A DNA stretch of 64,000 nucleotides from Aphrophora alni (GCA_963513935.1 OY740769.1:34437120-34501119); one strand, 5' to 3'; positions 49,521-63,467 are shown, numbered from the stretch's first letter. Numbers and translations: made by a program. The notes: generated by a model not told the origin, from the letters alone.

Positions 49521-52500
49521 TAGGTATCACGAGTCGTCTTTAACTCCGCCACACTGCAAAGTGATCTGGGTATCACGAGTCGTCTATAACTCCGTCACAC
49601 TGAAATGTGATCTGTGTATCACGAGTAGTCTATAACTCCGTCACACTGAAACGTGATCTGGGTATCACGAGTAGTCTATAACTCCGTCACACTGAAACGT
49701 AATCTGGGTATCACGAGTAGTCTATAACTCCGTCACACTGAAACGTGATCTGGGTATCACGAGTAGTCTATAACTCCGTCACACTGAAACGTAATCTGGG
49801 TATCACGAGTAGTCTATAACTCCGTCACACTGAAACGTAATCTGGGTATCACGAGTAGTCTATAACTCCGTCACACTGAAATGTGATATGGGTACCACGA
49901 GTAGTCTATAACTCCGTCACACTGAAATGAGATCTGTGTATCACGAGTAGTATATACCTCCGTCACACTGATATGTGATCTGCATATCACGAGTAGTCTA
50001 TATAACTCCGTCACACTGAAACGTGATCTGGTTATCACGAGTAGTCTATAACTCCGTCACAATGACACATGATCTGGGTACCACGAGTAGTCTATAACTC
50101 CGTCACACTGAAATGTGATCTGGGTATCGCGAGTAGTCTATAAATCCGTCACAATGAAACATGATCTGGGTATCACGAGAAGTCTATAACTCCGTCACAC
50201 CGAAACGTGATCTGGTTACCACGAGCGGTCTATAACTCCCTCACACTGAAATGTGATCTGGGTATCACGAGTAGTCTATAACTCCGTCACAATGAAACAT
50301 GATCTGGGTACCACAAGTAGTCCATTACTCCGTCACACTGAAATGCGATCTGGTTACCACGAGCGTTCTATAACTCCCTTACACTGAAACGTGATCGGGG
50401 TATTACAATCAGCCTAGAACTACGTCACACTGAAACATGATCAGGGTATCACGAGTAGTCTATAACTCCGTCACACTGAAATGTGATCTGGTTATCACGA
50501 TCCGAATATAACTCCGTTACACTGAAATGTTATCTGAGTATCACGAGTAGTCTATAACTCCGTCACACTGAAATGTGATCTGGGTATCACGAGAAGTCTA
50601 TAACTCCGTCACACTGAAACGTGATCTGGTTATCACGAGCCGAATATAACTCCGTCACATTGAAATGTTATCTGAGTATCACGCGTAGTATATAACTCCG
50701 TTACACTGAAATGTGATCTGGGTGCCACGGGCGGTCTATAACTCCCTCACACTGAAATGTGATCTGGGTATCACGAGTAGTCTATAACTCCGTCACACTG
50801 AAACGTGATCTGGGTAACACGAACAGTCTATACGTCACACTGAAACGTGATCTAGGTACCACGAGTAGTCTATAACTCCGTCACAATGAAACATGATCTG
50901 GGTACCACGAGTAGTCCATTACTCCGTCACACTGAAATGTGATCTGGGTATCACGAGTAGTCTATAACTCCGTCACACTGAAATGTGATCTGGGTATCAC
51001 GAGTAGTCTATAACTCCGTCACACTGAAATGTGATCTGGGTATCACGACTAGTCTATAAGTCCGTCACACTGAAATGTGATCTGGGTATCACTAGTAGTC
51101 TATAACTCCGTCACACTGAAACGTTATCTGGGTACCACGAGTAGTCTATAACTCCGTCATAATGAAACATGATCTGGGTACCACGAGTAGTCCATTACTC
51201 CGTCAAAATGAAACATGAACTGGGTATCACGAGCCGACTATAACTCCGTCACACTGAAACGTGATCTGGGTAACACGAGCAGTCTATAACTCCGTCACAC
51301 TGAAACGTGATCTGGGTAACACGAGCAGTCTATAACTCCGTCACACTGAAATGTGATCTGGGTATCACGCGTAGTATATAACTCCGTCACACTGAAACAT
51401 AATCTGGGTACCACGAGTAGTCTATAACTCCGTCACACTGAAACATAATCTGGGTATCACGAGTAGTCTATAACTCCGTCACACTGAAATGTGATCTGGG
51501 TATCACGACTAGTCTATAAGTCCGTCACACTGAAATGTGATCTGGGTATCACTAGTAGTCTATAACTCCGTCACACTGAAACGTGATCTGGGTACCACGA
51601 GTAGTCTATAACTCCGTCATAATGAAACATGATCTGGGTACCACGAGTAGTCCATTACTCCGTCAAAATGAAACATGAACTGGGTATCACGAGCCGACTA
51701 TAACTCCGTCACACTGAAATGTGATCTGGGTATCACGCGTAGTATATAACTCCGTCACACTGAAACATAATCTGGGTATCACGAGTAGTCTATAACTCCG
51801 TCACACTGAAATCTGATCTGGGTATCACGAGTAGTCTATAACTCCGTCACACTGAAATGTGATCTGGGTATCACGCGTAGTATATAACACCGTCACACTG
51901 AAACATAATCTGGGTACCACGAGTAGTCTATAACTCCGTCACACTGAAACATAATCTGGGTATCACGAGTAGTCTATAACTCCGTCACACTGAAATGTGA
52001 TCTGGGTATCACGACTAGTCTATAAGTCCGTCACACTGAAATGTGATCTGGGTATCACTAGTAGTCTATAACTCCGTCACACTGAAACGTGATCTGGGTA
52101 CCACGAGTAGTCTATAACTCCGTCATAATGAAACATGATCTGGGTACCACGAGTAGTCCATTACTCCGTCAAAATGAAACATGAACTGGGTATCACGAGC
52201 CGACTATAACTCCGTCACACTGAAACGTGATCTGGGTATCACGAGCAGTCTATAACTCCGTCACACTGAAACGTGATCTGGGTAACACGAGCAGTCTATA
52301 ACTCCGTCACACTGAAACGTGATCTGGGTAACACGAGCAGTCTATAACTCCGTCACATTGAAACCTGATCTGGGTAACACGAGTAGTCTATAACTCCGTC
52401 ACAATGAAACATAATCTGGGTACCACGAGTAGTCTATAACTCCGTCACACTGAAATGTGATCTGGTTATCGTGAGTAGTCTATAACTCCGTCACAATGAA

Positions 52501-55500
52501 ACATGATCTGTTTACCACGAGTAGTCTATAACTCCGTCACACTGAAACATGATCTGGGTACCACGAGTAGTCTATAACTCCGTCACACTGAAACATGATC
52601 TGGTTATCACGAGTAGTCTATAACTCCGTCACACTGAAACATGATCTGGGTACCACGAGTAGTCTATAACTCCGTCACACTGAAACATGATCTGGTTATC
52701 ACGAGTAGTCTATAACTCCGTCATACTGATATATGATTTGGGTATCGCGAGTAGTCTATAAGTCCGTCACAATGAAACATGATCTGGGTACCACGAGTAG
52801 TCTATAACTCCGTCACACTGAAACATGATCTGGTTATCACGAGTAGTCTATAACTCCGTCATACTGATATATGATTTGGGTATCGCGAGTAGTCTATAAG
52901 TCCGTCACAATGAAACATGATCTGGTTATCACGAGTAGTCTATAACTCCGTCACACTGAAACATGATCTGTTTACCACGAGTAGTCTATAAGTCCGTCAC
53001 AATGAAACATGATCTGGGTACCACGAGTAGTCTATAACTCCGTCACACTGAAACATGATCTGGGTACCACGAGTAGTCTATAACTCCGTCACACTGAAAC
53101 ATGATCTGGGTATCACGCGTAGTATATAACTCCGTTACTCTGAAATGTGATCTGGGTATTCGAGTAGTCTATAACTCCGTCATAATGAAACATGATCTGG
53201 GTTCCACGAGTAGTCTATAACCCCGTCACAATGAAACATAATCTGGGTACCACGAGTAGTCTATAACTCCGTCACACTGAAATGTGATCTGGGTATCGTG
53301 AGTAGTCTATAACTCCGTCACAATGAAACATGATCTGTTTACCACGAGTAGTCTATAACTCCGTCACACTGAAACATGATCTGTTTACCGCGAGTAGTGT
53401 ATAACTCCGTCAGTCTGAAACATGATCTGGGTACCACGAGTAGTCTATAACTCCGTCACACTGAAACATGATCTGGTTATCACGAGTAGTCTATAACTCC
53501 GTCATACTGATATATGATTTGGGTATCGCGAGTAGTCTATAAGTCCGTCACAATGAAACATGATCTGGGTACCACGAGTAGTCTATAACTCCGTCACACT
53601 GAAACATGATCTGGTTATCACGAGTAGTCTATAACTCCGTCATACTGATATATGATTTGGGTATCGCGAGTAGTCTATAAGTCCGTCACAATGAAACATG
53701 ATCTGGGTACCACGAGTACTCTATAACTCCGTCACACTGAAACATGATCTGGTTATCACGAGTAGTCTATAACTCCGTCATACTGATATATGATTTGGGT
53801 ATCGCGAGTAGTCTATAAGTCCGTCACAATGAAACATGATCTGGGTACCACGAGTAGTCTATAACTCCGTCACACTGAAACATGATCTGGTTATCACGAG
53901 TAGTCTATAACTCCGTCATACTGATATATGATTTGGGTATCGCGAGTAGTCTATAAGTCCGTCACAATGAAACATGATCTGGTTATCACGAGTAGTCTAT
54001 AACTCCGTCACACTGAAACATGATCTGGGTACCACGAGTAGTCTATAAGTTCGTCACAATGAAACATGATCTGGGTACCACGAGTAGTCTATAACTCCGT
54101 CACACTGAAACATGATCTGGGTCCTACGAGTAGTCTATAACTCCGTCACACTGAAACATGATCTGGGTACCACGAGTAGTCTATAACTCCGTCACACTGA
54201 AACATGATCTGGTTATCACGAGTAGTCTATAAGTTCGTCACAATGAAACATGATCTGGGTACCACGAGTAGTCTATAACTCCGTCACACTGAAACATGAT
54301 CTGGGTACCAAGAGTAGTCTATAACTCCGTCACACTGAAACATGATCTGTTTACCACGAGTAGTCTATAAGTTCGTCACAATGAAACATGATCTGGGTAC
54401 CACGAGTAGTCTATAACTCCGTCACACTGAAACATGATCTGGGTACCACGAGTAGTCTATAACTCCGTCATACTGATATATGATTTGGGTATCGCGAGTA
54501 GTCTATAAGTCCGTCACAATGAAACATGATCTGGGTACCACGAGTAGTCTATAACCCCGTCACAATGTAACATGATCTGTTTACCACGAGTAGTCTATAA
54601 GTCCGTCACAATGAAACATGATCTGGGTACCACGAGTAGTCTATAACTCCGTCACACTGAAACATGATCTGTTTACCACGAGTAGTCTATAAGTCCGTCA
54701 CAATGAAACATGATCTGTTTACCACGAGTAGTCTATAACTCCGTCACACTGAAACATGATCTGGGTACCACGAGTAGTCTATAACCCCGTCACAATGAAA
54801 CATAATCTGGGTACCACAAGTAGTCTATAACTCCGTCACACTGAAACATGATCTGGTTATCACGAGTAGTCTATAACTCCGTCACAATGAAACATGATCT
54901 GTTTACCACGAGTAGTCTATAAGTCGGTCACAATGTAACATGATCTGGGTACCACGAGTAGTCTATAACTCCGTCACACTGAAACATGATCTGTTTACCA
55001 CGAGTAGTCTATAAGTCCGTCACAATGAAACATGATCTGTTTACCACGAGTAGTCTATAACTCCGTCACACTGAAACATGATCTGGGTACCACGAGTAGT
55101 CTATAACCTTGTCACAATGAAACATAATCTGGGTACCACAAGTAGTCTATAACTCCGTCACACTGAAACATGATCTGGTTATCACGAGTAGTCTATAACT
55201 CCGTCACAATGAAACATGATCTGTTTACCACGAGTAGTCTATAAGTCCGTCACAATGAAACATAATCTGGGTACCACAAGTAGTCTATAACTCCGTCACA
55301 CTGAAACATGATCTGGTTATCACGAGTAGTCTATAACTCCGTCACAATGAAACATGATCTGTTTACCACGAGTAGTCTATAACTCCGTCACAATGAAACA
55401 TAATCTGGGTACCACGAGTAGTCTATAACTCCGTCACAATGAAACATGATCTGTTTACCACGAGTAGTCTATAACTCCGTCACACTGAAACATAATCTGG

Positions 55501-57605
55501 GTACCACGCGTAGTCTATAACTCCGTCACAATGAAACATGATCTGTTTACCACGAGTAGTCTATAACTCCGTCACAATGAAACATGATCTGTTTACCACG
55601 AGTAGTCTATAACTCCGTCACACTGAAACATAATCTGGGTACCACGAGTAGTCTATAACTCCGTCACACTGAAACATGATCTGGGTACCACGAGTAGTCT
55701 ATAAGTCCGTCACAATGAAACATGATCTGTTTACCACGAGTAGTCTATAACTCCGTCACACTGAAACATGACCTGGGTACCACGAGTAGTCTATAACCCC
55801 GTCACAATGAAACATAATCTGGGTACTACGAGTAGTCTATAACTCCGTCACACTGAAACATGATCTGGTTATCACGAGTAGTCTATAACTCCGTCACAAT
55901 GAAACATGATCTGTTTACCACGAGTAGTCTATAACTCCGTCACACTGAAACATGATCTGGGTACCACGAGTAGTCTATAAGTCCGTCACAATGAAACATG
56001 ATCTGTTTACCACGAGTACTCTATAACTCCGTCACAATGAAACATAATCTGGGTACCACGAGTAGTCTATAACTCCGTCACACTGAAACATGATCTGGTT
56101 ATCACGAGTAGTCTATAACTCCGTCACAATGAAACATGATCTGTTTACCACGAGTAGTCTATAACTCCGTCACACTGAAACATGATCTGGGTACCACGAG
56201 TAGTCTATAACTCCGTCACACTGAAACATGATCTGGGTACCACGAGTAGTCTATAACTCCGTCACACTGAAACATGATCTGGGTACCACGAGTAGTCTAT
56301 AAGTCCGTCACAATGAAACATGATCTGGGTACCACGAGTAGTCTATAACTCCGTCACAATGAAACATGATCTGTTTACCACGAGTAGTCTATAACTCCGT
56401 CACACTGAAACATGATCTGGGTACCACGAGTAGTCTATAACTCCGTCACACTGAAACATGATCTGGTTATCACGAGTAGTCTATAAGTCCGTCACAATGA
56501 AACATGATCTGTTTACCACGAGTAGTCTATATCGTCACACTGAAACATGATCTGGGTACCACGAGTAGTCTATAACTCCGTCACACTGAAACATGATCTG
56601 GTTATCACGAGTAGTCTATAACTCCGTCACACTGATATATGATTTGGGTATCGCGAGTAGTCTATAAGTCCGTCACAATGAAACATGATCTGGGTACCAC
56701 GAGTAGTCTATAACTCCGTCACACTGAAACGTGATCTGGGTACCACGAGTAGTCTATAACTCCGTCACAATGAAACATGATCTGGGTACCACGAGTATTC
56801 CATTACTCCGTCACAATGAAACATGATCTGGGTATCACGAGCCGACTATAACTACGTCACACTAAAACGTGATCTGGGTAACACGAGCAGTCTATAACTC
56901 CGTCACACTGAAATGTGATCTGGGTACCACGAACCGACTATAACTCCGTCACACTGAAATGTGATCTGGGTACCACGAACCGACTATAACTCCGTCACAC
57001 TGAAATGTGATCTGGGTACCACGAGTAGTCTATAACTCCGTCACACTGAAACATGATCTGTGTATCACGAGCAGTCTATAACTCCGTCACACTGGAATGT
57101 GATCTGGGTACCACGGACCGACTATAACTCCGTCACAATGAAACATGATCTTGGTACCACGAGTAGTCTATAACTCCGTCACACTGAAACATGATCTGTG
57201 TATCACGAGCAGTCTATAACTCCGTCACACTGGAATGTGATCTGGGTATCACGGGTAGTCTATAACTCCGTCACACTGAAATGTGATCTGGGTATTACGA
57301 GTAGTCTATAACTCCGTCACAATGAAACATGATCTGGGTTCCACGAGCCGACTATAACTCCGTCACACTGAAATATGATCTGGGTATCACGAGTAGTCTA
57401 TAAGTCCGTCACAATGAAACATGATCTGGGTACCACGAGTAGTCTATAACTCCGTCACACTGAAACATGATCTGGGTATCACGAGTAGTCTATAACTCCG
57501 TCACAATGAAACATGATCTGGGTACCACGAGTAGTCTATAACTCCGTCACACTGAAATGTGATCTGGGTATCGCGAGTAGTCTATAACTCCGTCACACTG
57601 AAATG
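49521..57605. repeat. Satellite C, array C2 (46-bp monomer, 138-bp trimer)
   Basis: About 175 monomers of ACTCCGTCACACTGAAACGT, GATCTGGGTATCACGAGTAG and TCTATA, shifting rightward to ATCTGGGTACCACG and ATCTGTTTACCACG types. ACTGATATATGATTTGGGTA marks a trimeric 138-bp unit at about 52724 and 52862, then 53504, 53642, 53780 and 53918. A marker combining TCCATTACTCC and GAACTGGGTATCACGAGCCG recurs near 51190, 51650 and 52157, i.e. at 460- and ~507-bp steps. The GTAGTC segment distinguishes C2 from the GCGGTC of C1. Confidence 0.95.
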
Positions 57606-58600
57606 TGATGTAGCACTTTACGTCTAGTCAAAATTACTAGTTGTCCACGACTTTGATGGACTGAAACCTATACTCTGTAGCAGGAGCAGTCTATAATTCC
57701 GTCACACTAAAATGTAATTTTTTTATCAAAACCATCTGACTTCATTGCAGTAAAACGTTTCTTGTATATCGCTTGTAAATAACTCTTTGTGACTTAAAAT
57801 CTATGAACACGAAGTAGTTAAACGTCATCACAGTTTAAAGAGCAGTTAATGACTTCTTTGTACCAAATTTTTGTTTTACTAGTAATCTTACTCAATTACA
57901 ATGGAATCTTATTTATTTTTATAAAGGTTTTATGACTCTATGGTACTGAAACTTGAACCGGTTTAACGTGTAATTTATTACCCCGATGGACTAAAACGTG
58001 AACGGGTATTATACGCTGTCCACATATTTTTGTCATGTAATCGATTATTCCGTCGCACTGAAATGTGAACTATTTTTCACATTTATTTATTAACTAGTCG
58101 CAATAAAACATGATTCTTTCAGGTATAATTTAAAATCCCGACGCACTGAAATCTGGAATCTGTGTCTCGGTAATCTCCACTGTCTCACTAAAATCTTATT
58201 CTCGTTTTATCAATTACTCCGTCGCACTGAAACGTGAACTCTGTTTTACGTGTAATCTACTACCTTGTCGCACAAAATTGAACTTTGTATCATCTTGACT
58301 TGAAAGGTTTCCCGTGTAGCTATTCCCTTATTGCAATGAAACGTGTTTTTTTTAATCTGTTACATCGTCGCCCTGAACGTGACCACAGTTTCAGGTATAA
58401 TCTATCATCCCGTTTCAGTAAAATATGATCTTTAGTTTACGTGTAATCTACGACCCCCTCGTACTGAAACGTAAACTCTTTGTTCACATGTCCCCTTTGA
58501 CCTTGTCATATTCAGTCGTGATCTTTGTTCACTCCGTGTTCTATTATAGTTAAACGTGATTTTAGTGCTTACTTGCTCCTCATGACCTTGCACAGTTACA
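57606..58600. repeat. Satellite C right edge and decayed monomers
   Basis: 57612-57945 is the sequence duplicated at 49191-49520. Beyond it, to about 58600, isolated satellite pieces persist at irregular spacing, for example CCGTCGCACTGAAATGTGAA (58050), CCGTCGCACTGAAACGTGAA (58218) and CTCGTACTGAAACGTAAACT (58458). This is an old, unhomogenised flank of the array. Confidence 0.75.
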
Positions 58601-60479
58601 AATTTGCTCACTTAACTTTTAGAGTTTCAATCACACTTTTTAAGATTATAAAAGGATTATTGGTTTTTGCTTTAAATTGATATCTCTGTTCACTCAGATC
58701 ACATATTTTAATAATCTATGTTGGCACTATATGCACGTCTTACGTGTTTAAATTGGTTCGTATAAAACAAAATACTATCTTTCAAATGTAAACAGATGGG
58801 GTAATATCGATACTAACGGGCATCACACAAACAACAGAAATCAAAGTGATAATTATTACGATAACAAGACTTTATCACATCAGCCTAAATCAAACTAGAG
58901 TCGAGAAATTATTAAAAGCTCTGATAAAACCAGCTTAGCTTGTATTTGTATTTTATCCCTATTCTGAGGATACGTTAAGCACGAATATGTAGGAAACGAT
59001 CTATCTGTATTGAAATACATTGCGTAATCACGTTAAAAATCTAGATTAAAAAATAAATAATAGGTTTACAATTTAGGGTTAAATCCGCCACTATCATCTT
59101 TAGTATTAGTTTTCTATATACTAACTCTTGTTCTCTTCCTACCGTAATTAAATTATTCGTGGACTTTTGGTTTTCATTTACAGCTATTTTTTTAAAGGCA
59201 ATAATGACGGGAATGGTTTTATCCTTTAAACACAAAAAATATATAACCATATCATAACCTCACCTAATTTTCACAGTCCGCCATATAATCCGGCTTAGGC
59301 CAAAAAAAAAAGTTTTGATGAACCCAACCTGGTGTAAGGTCAATATGACCTTACACTATTTCCAATACTTCTTTTTAAAATTATTTCTAAACATTTCGTT
59401 AAGATTTCACTACATTATAACCTCTAAAGTTTAGATTAAAACATATGGAACTAAAATTCGGATTTGAAAGAAAGATTGATACCTGGATGTAATTGGTGTA
59501 AGCTTTAAGAACAGCTGAACACTATCGTTCAGCCTGTATATTACATACTGGAATGAGAAATGAAGATAACAGGATGAATATTATGTGTAAAAACTTACAA
59601 GATACAGAGTAATGTGAATAAAATTATTTAACATCCAGCGTTGTTAGTCAGTAGATGAAGAATTTGCTCTAGAACGAGTGAGTCAATAAATGCTCAAATG
59701 AGTATAAATATGGAGTAAGTTATCACTGGATTTAAGTAGAATCCGGGAAAACATAAGACTTGCTTGTGAGAGCAGTTACTCGCTTTGTACCGATAAGTAG
59801 TTAATTCCTAATAATCCACAGGTATAAGTTTACATACATATTGTTTATTTTATATACATTTTGTTTTTTAAACGTATTTTGACTGATTTGTTCATTACGA
59901 TTATTTATTTAGATTTTTCAGTATTTTCTGATATTTTTCTTCCCCTCGTAGTTTTGTTACATTAATCTCCATCATTACCTTCTTCATCATCAATGTCACT
60001 ACATTGTGCAGTACACCACAAGGAACAACTCATTTAGGAACACTGTCTGTGGAAACTCTTATACAATATCCTAGAATTGGGAATTGATATTTTTACTGTC
60101 TATGGGACTTTCACTAGAGTGAATTTGGTTAAAATTGCGCTGTTGTTCACAGCGAGAACTGTTGTAAGCTTGAAAGATGTAATCTATCACGATGAAATTC
60201 CATAATATGAATCCCTAAATAAGCTACCAGTACCAAAAAACCGGGAATTAGTTTCTCGTTTCGTCATGGACACCACGAAGCCTATACTCCATTTAGGCTT
60301 CTATACTTTACACTACCATCACTTGTAGCCTACAACGTTTATGCTTACGTATCACTTAAACTCTAAATATTCCTCATCAAATAGATATAACTTCCTAATT
60401 TGACGATGTGTGCAGTAAAATCGAATTTACCATAACGGCTTTGTTTCATTTAATTCTCTCAATGTAATAGTAAAATAGA
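58601..60479. other. AT-rich non-coding stretch
   Basis: No gene is recognised. TATAAATA at 59703-59710 is followed by a donor-like CACAG|GTATAAGT at 59821, which might be an untranslated first exon on the plus strand, but nothing downstream supports it. Confidence 0.35.
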
Positions 60480-60612
60480 TCCAGTTCGGAGCTATCTCTG
60501 TTATCCATCACATTCCACACTGTCGAACGGTCGACACCAAGATCTTGAACAACTCGTTATAAACTTGGATTGCCAAAACACCTTAAAAATATTTCTTTTT
60601 TTTCTCCTATGA
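60480..60612 (-). pseudogene. Possible transposase helix-turn-helix fragment
   Basis: One minus-strand frame reads EKKEIFLRCFGNPSL, a stop, then RVVQDLGVDRSTVWNVMDN. The second part has the pattern of a DNA-binding helix-turn-helix as found in Tc1/mariner- and pogo-type transposases (small residues at the turn, then RSTVW in the recognition helix). One in-frame stop and no catalytic domain nearby suggest a dead fragment. The similarity is short and could be chance. Confidence 0.25.
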
Positions 60613-61617
60613 GGAAAGAACACATCCACGCGTATAATTAATATTTGAGAGGAACTCTTGTTTCAAAGAGACAATACTTTCATTTACAAACAGTATCTCT
60701 TTTTGGTATTTTATTTCACTCATAAATAAACTCTTTCTTCTGATAAAGAATTTTAAAATATCAGTTAAAGGTTAAGGTGGGGCTATAAATGAGCTGGTGA
60801 GTAGAAGTGTCCTTACTATGGTGCTTAACGCCTTTCTTTTATACAATATAATAAAACAAATGTATATACCACATTTACAATGATCTTCATACAAATATTT
60901 CTAATATTTTAAATATTCAGACACTGATATAAATTATTACTGCCTCTAATGCAATTTGTATATAGTTATTATTCTGCAATGTTTACACATTTTTTAGAAC
61001 CCCAAAAACATTTTAATGAGTTAAATGGAAATTCTTCTCCTCTTTTAAAATTACTTTTTTTCTTATCAGAGTTTACTAATTGCAATAACCCCGGTCGTTT
61101 TAATGGCTAGTGGTCCTGCGTGAGGGCTCAAAGTTATGGTCTTGACCCAGTATTGTGAGTAAGTGGGAATTTAAGATTTTGTAAATCCTGGTTGAGAAAT
61201 CAAACATTATGGTTGTAGGAACTCAGACACCCTGACCACAGATTAACCGACAGAAAAGTTACTAGTAGGCTTAGGGTCTTCACGGACTGTTGTACCATCT
61301 ACAAACTGGAGGAGTAGGTAACTTTCCTTTTAACATTTCCTTCCTTCAGGCTATACGAAACCAATCCCATAGTAATGTTATATGAAATGACAGTAGCTTC
61401 TTACTAGGCCTACATTCAACCTTAACCAGATCGTGTCGCTCCTTTCGTAATATTCGCCTTACTACAAAACTACTTCTTCGTCAAAATTATATTTGAGTTC
61501 TTTGAGTTCTACGGTAAGGGACCCTCACTTGAAATCCAACCAGTATCCGCGTGAACACGAGGGTTTTTAAATAAGGTGGTTACTCCTCCCCTTAGGCCTG
61601 ATAGTGCAGAGATGAAG

Positions 61618-61676
<59 letters not shown>

Positions 61677-62509
61677 ATTATTAATAAATATTCATTTATA
61701 CTATATTCTATTTTTCATTACGAACTAACAAAAGTACCGTAATGGTGAGTTATCGGTGGTTGATAAAACGGCCACCTCCAATCCATTGACCCATCACCCA
61801 CATTGTATATCCATTTAGTTTACTATAATAATTTACTCCACAGTATAAATTTGTAACTGAATTATATCTTGAAGTACATCCTTGGGTATAAAAATGAAAA
61901 AAAAAATTAATGACAATATCAAAATTCAAGATGTTTCAACATCAACTTCATGTATCCTTTCCTTTCATTGTATAAACCTTCACCATTTATGAAAATTTTA
62001 TTGAAATTAATTAAGTCTCCTACATTCAAAGATATCTAATGGTCATTATAGTGATATTGTGTCCATTCATCTTTTGGAGCGTTGGGGGAGGGGGGGTATT
62101 TGACAACTATTGTAAGCAAAATAGGTGAAGTCAATTTTTATTATGTTAACATTATCAGTTTTGGTACCTTGGTATTATTTTAAATAATCCCTAACCTAAA
62201 GTTGCTAGGTAAAAATCTTTTTGATGTCTTTTAAAGAAAAACTAACCTCTTTTTGGGGTTCTGTAACCCAAACTGTACTGAAGACTGCTCAAGACGGGTT
62301 TCACCTATGTTTACTAGGATGGAGCAAATTGAGAGTTATTTGAGACAAGATATTCCTCAGGTAGAGATTTTAGTTCCTTATTTTTTAACTTAAATAGACT
62401 TTAATGAAATTTCCATCGATTCGTCTTCTTTTCACGGTGCTACAACCTATCTAGAGTCAGGAACTCTCATAATTTCAACCGCCAGTCTTAATTGTTTAAC
62501 GTTGATTCT
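60613..62509. other. Non-coding stretch
   Basis: No gene is recognised. A somewhat less AT-rich segment at about 61090-61610 has no familiar protein in any frame; it may be a mobile-element relic. A TA microsatellite lies at 61621-61673, and a G run sits near 62090. Confidence 0.35.
61621..61673. repeat. (TA)n microsatellite
   Basis: An uninterrupted TA run of about 53 bases. Confidence 0.95.
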
Positions 62510-62812
62510 ATCTAGTTTTTCAGACCCAAAATGGAAAACGAGTCCGTTGCCACATCATCCTGCAATCTCAACTTTTGTATGCCAATCCTACTTCTGGAAA
62601 ATATGTGTTCCTAGTATCGTTTTTTGGGGATCTGGTCATTGGACATAATTTTTATATGACCAGTTTATCTTAGACGGCATACCTTAATGTATCTGATAAG
62701 ATCTACATCTCTGTAGAGGTCAGAAAGCTCTAAATTTGTTCGGCGTCTACATAGTTTGAGAACATAGCGGGCAAAAATACTTTTTCCAAATCCTGCAATA
62801 AATTCTGAGCAC
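62510..62812 (-). pseudogene. Non-LTR retrotransposon reverse transcriptase, C-terminal remnant
   Basis: A single minus-strand frame of ~100 codons contains RRRTNLELSDLYRDVDLIRY, IKVCRLR, a stop, TGHIKIMSNDQIPKKRY, a stop, then RIGIQKLRLQDDVATDSF and SILGLKN before a third stop. This order is the well-known C-terminal tail of many metazoan non-LTR (RTE/Jockey-like) reverse transcriptases: a RRRTNxEL..LY.. segment, IK..RLRW.GH, .PKK, GRPK.RW.DDV and LG.KNW. Two of the stops fall where the family has Trp (TGG to TAA or TAG), so the copy is dead. The RT catalytic domain is not in the window. The upstream end coincides with the 38-bp hairpin arm at 62775-62812, which suggests a rearranged or inverted 5' junction. 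Confidence 0.7.
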
Positions 62813-62885
62813 CGTGCTATCTCTGTCACACTGAAATTCTGAGCACCGTGCTCAGAATTTATTGCAGGATTTGGAAAAAGTATTT
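62775..62885. repeat. Hairpin with perfect 38-bp arms
   Basis: 62775-62812 and 62848-62885 are exact reverse complements (AAATACTTTTTCC...GAGCAC and its mirror), separated by 35 bases. The centre of the right side also has GAGCACCGTGCTC, a small palindrome, and the loop repeats AAATTCTGAGCACCGTGCT. The left arm belongs to the reverse transcriptase remnant; the right arm is an inverted copy. Confidence 0.9.
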
Positions 62886-63467
62886 GCTCTAGATAGCTCT
62901 AGATTTGCTCTAGATTTGACTCTAGATAGGTTGCTGACCTCCTTCCATGTCCAACATTTATATACAGTGGTTCAAGGTTTTCAATGTTCAGTTTGTCGAA
63001 AACTTTTACTTCGAGGAATCGATTTAACATGAGGGACACGATGTGGATGGGTTAGCATTCAGGTCAGGTAACAATGACTAGTAGAGAAAATAAAAATTAT
63101 AAGATTTCAAACTCACTTTAAGATCAGAAATGTTCTATTTAAATCAATAAAATTTTTCTGAATAGGCGAGAATTATTAAATGGACACTGCCCATTAAAAT
63201 ACCACATTCGTATAGGCTATAGAGCAGCATGTATTTCGGATCAGAGACAGCAGAACAAATTTTGTATTTTTTCCACGAAGATTTAGAAGTAAACCATTGT
63301 AGAGCCCATAGCCTTTACGGATATTAATCCTAAAATTATCAAGGGTTTGATACGAGCAATAGGGGCTATCTGAAATGAATTTTAGTCAACCCATAGTCAT
63401 ATAATATTACACAATACATCAATTTTGATTTGCACTTGTTGGATTTCAAATAACAATAGAAGATCAA
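62886..63467. other. Non-coding stretch
   Basis: No gene is recognised. TTTGCTCTAGAT is repeated three times within 62884-62925, next to the hairpin. Confidence 0.4.
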
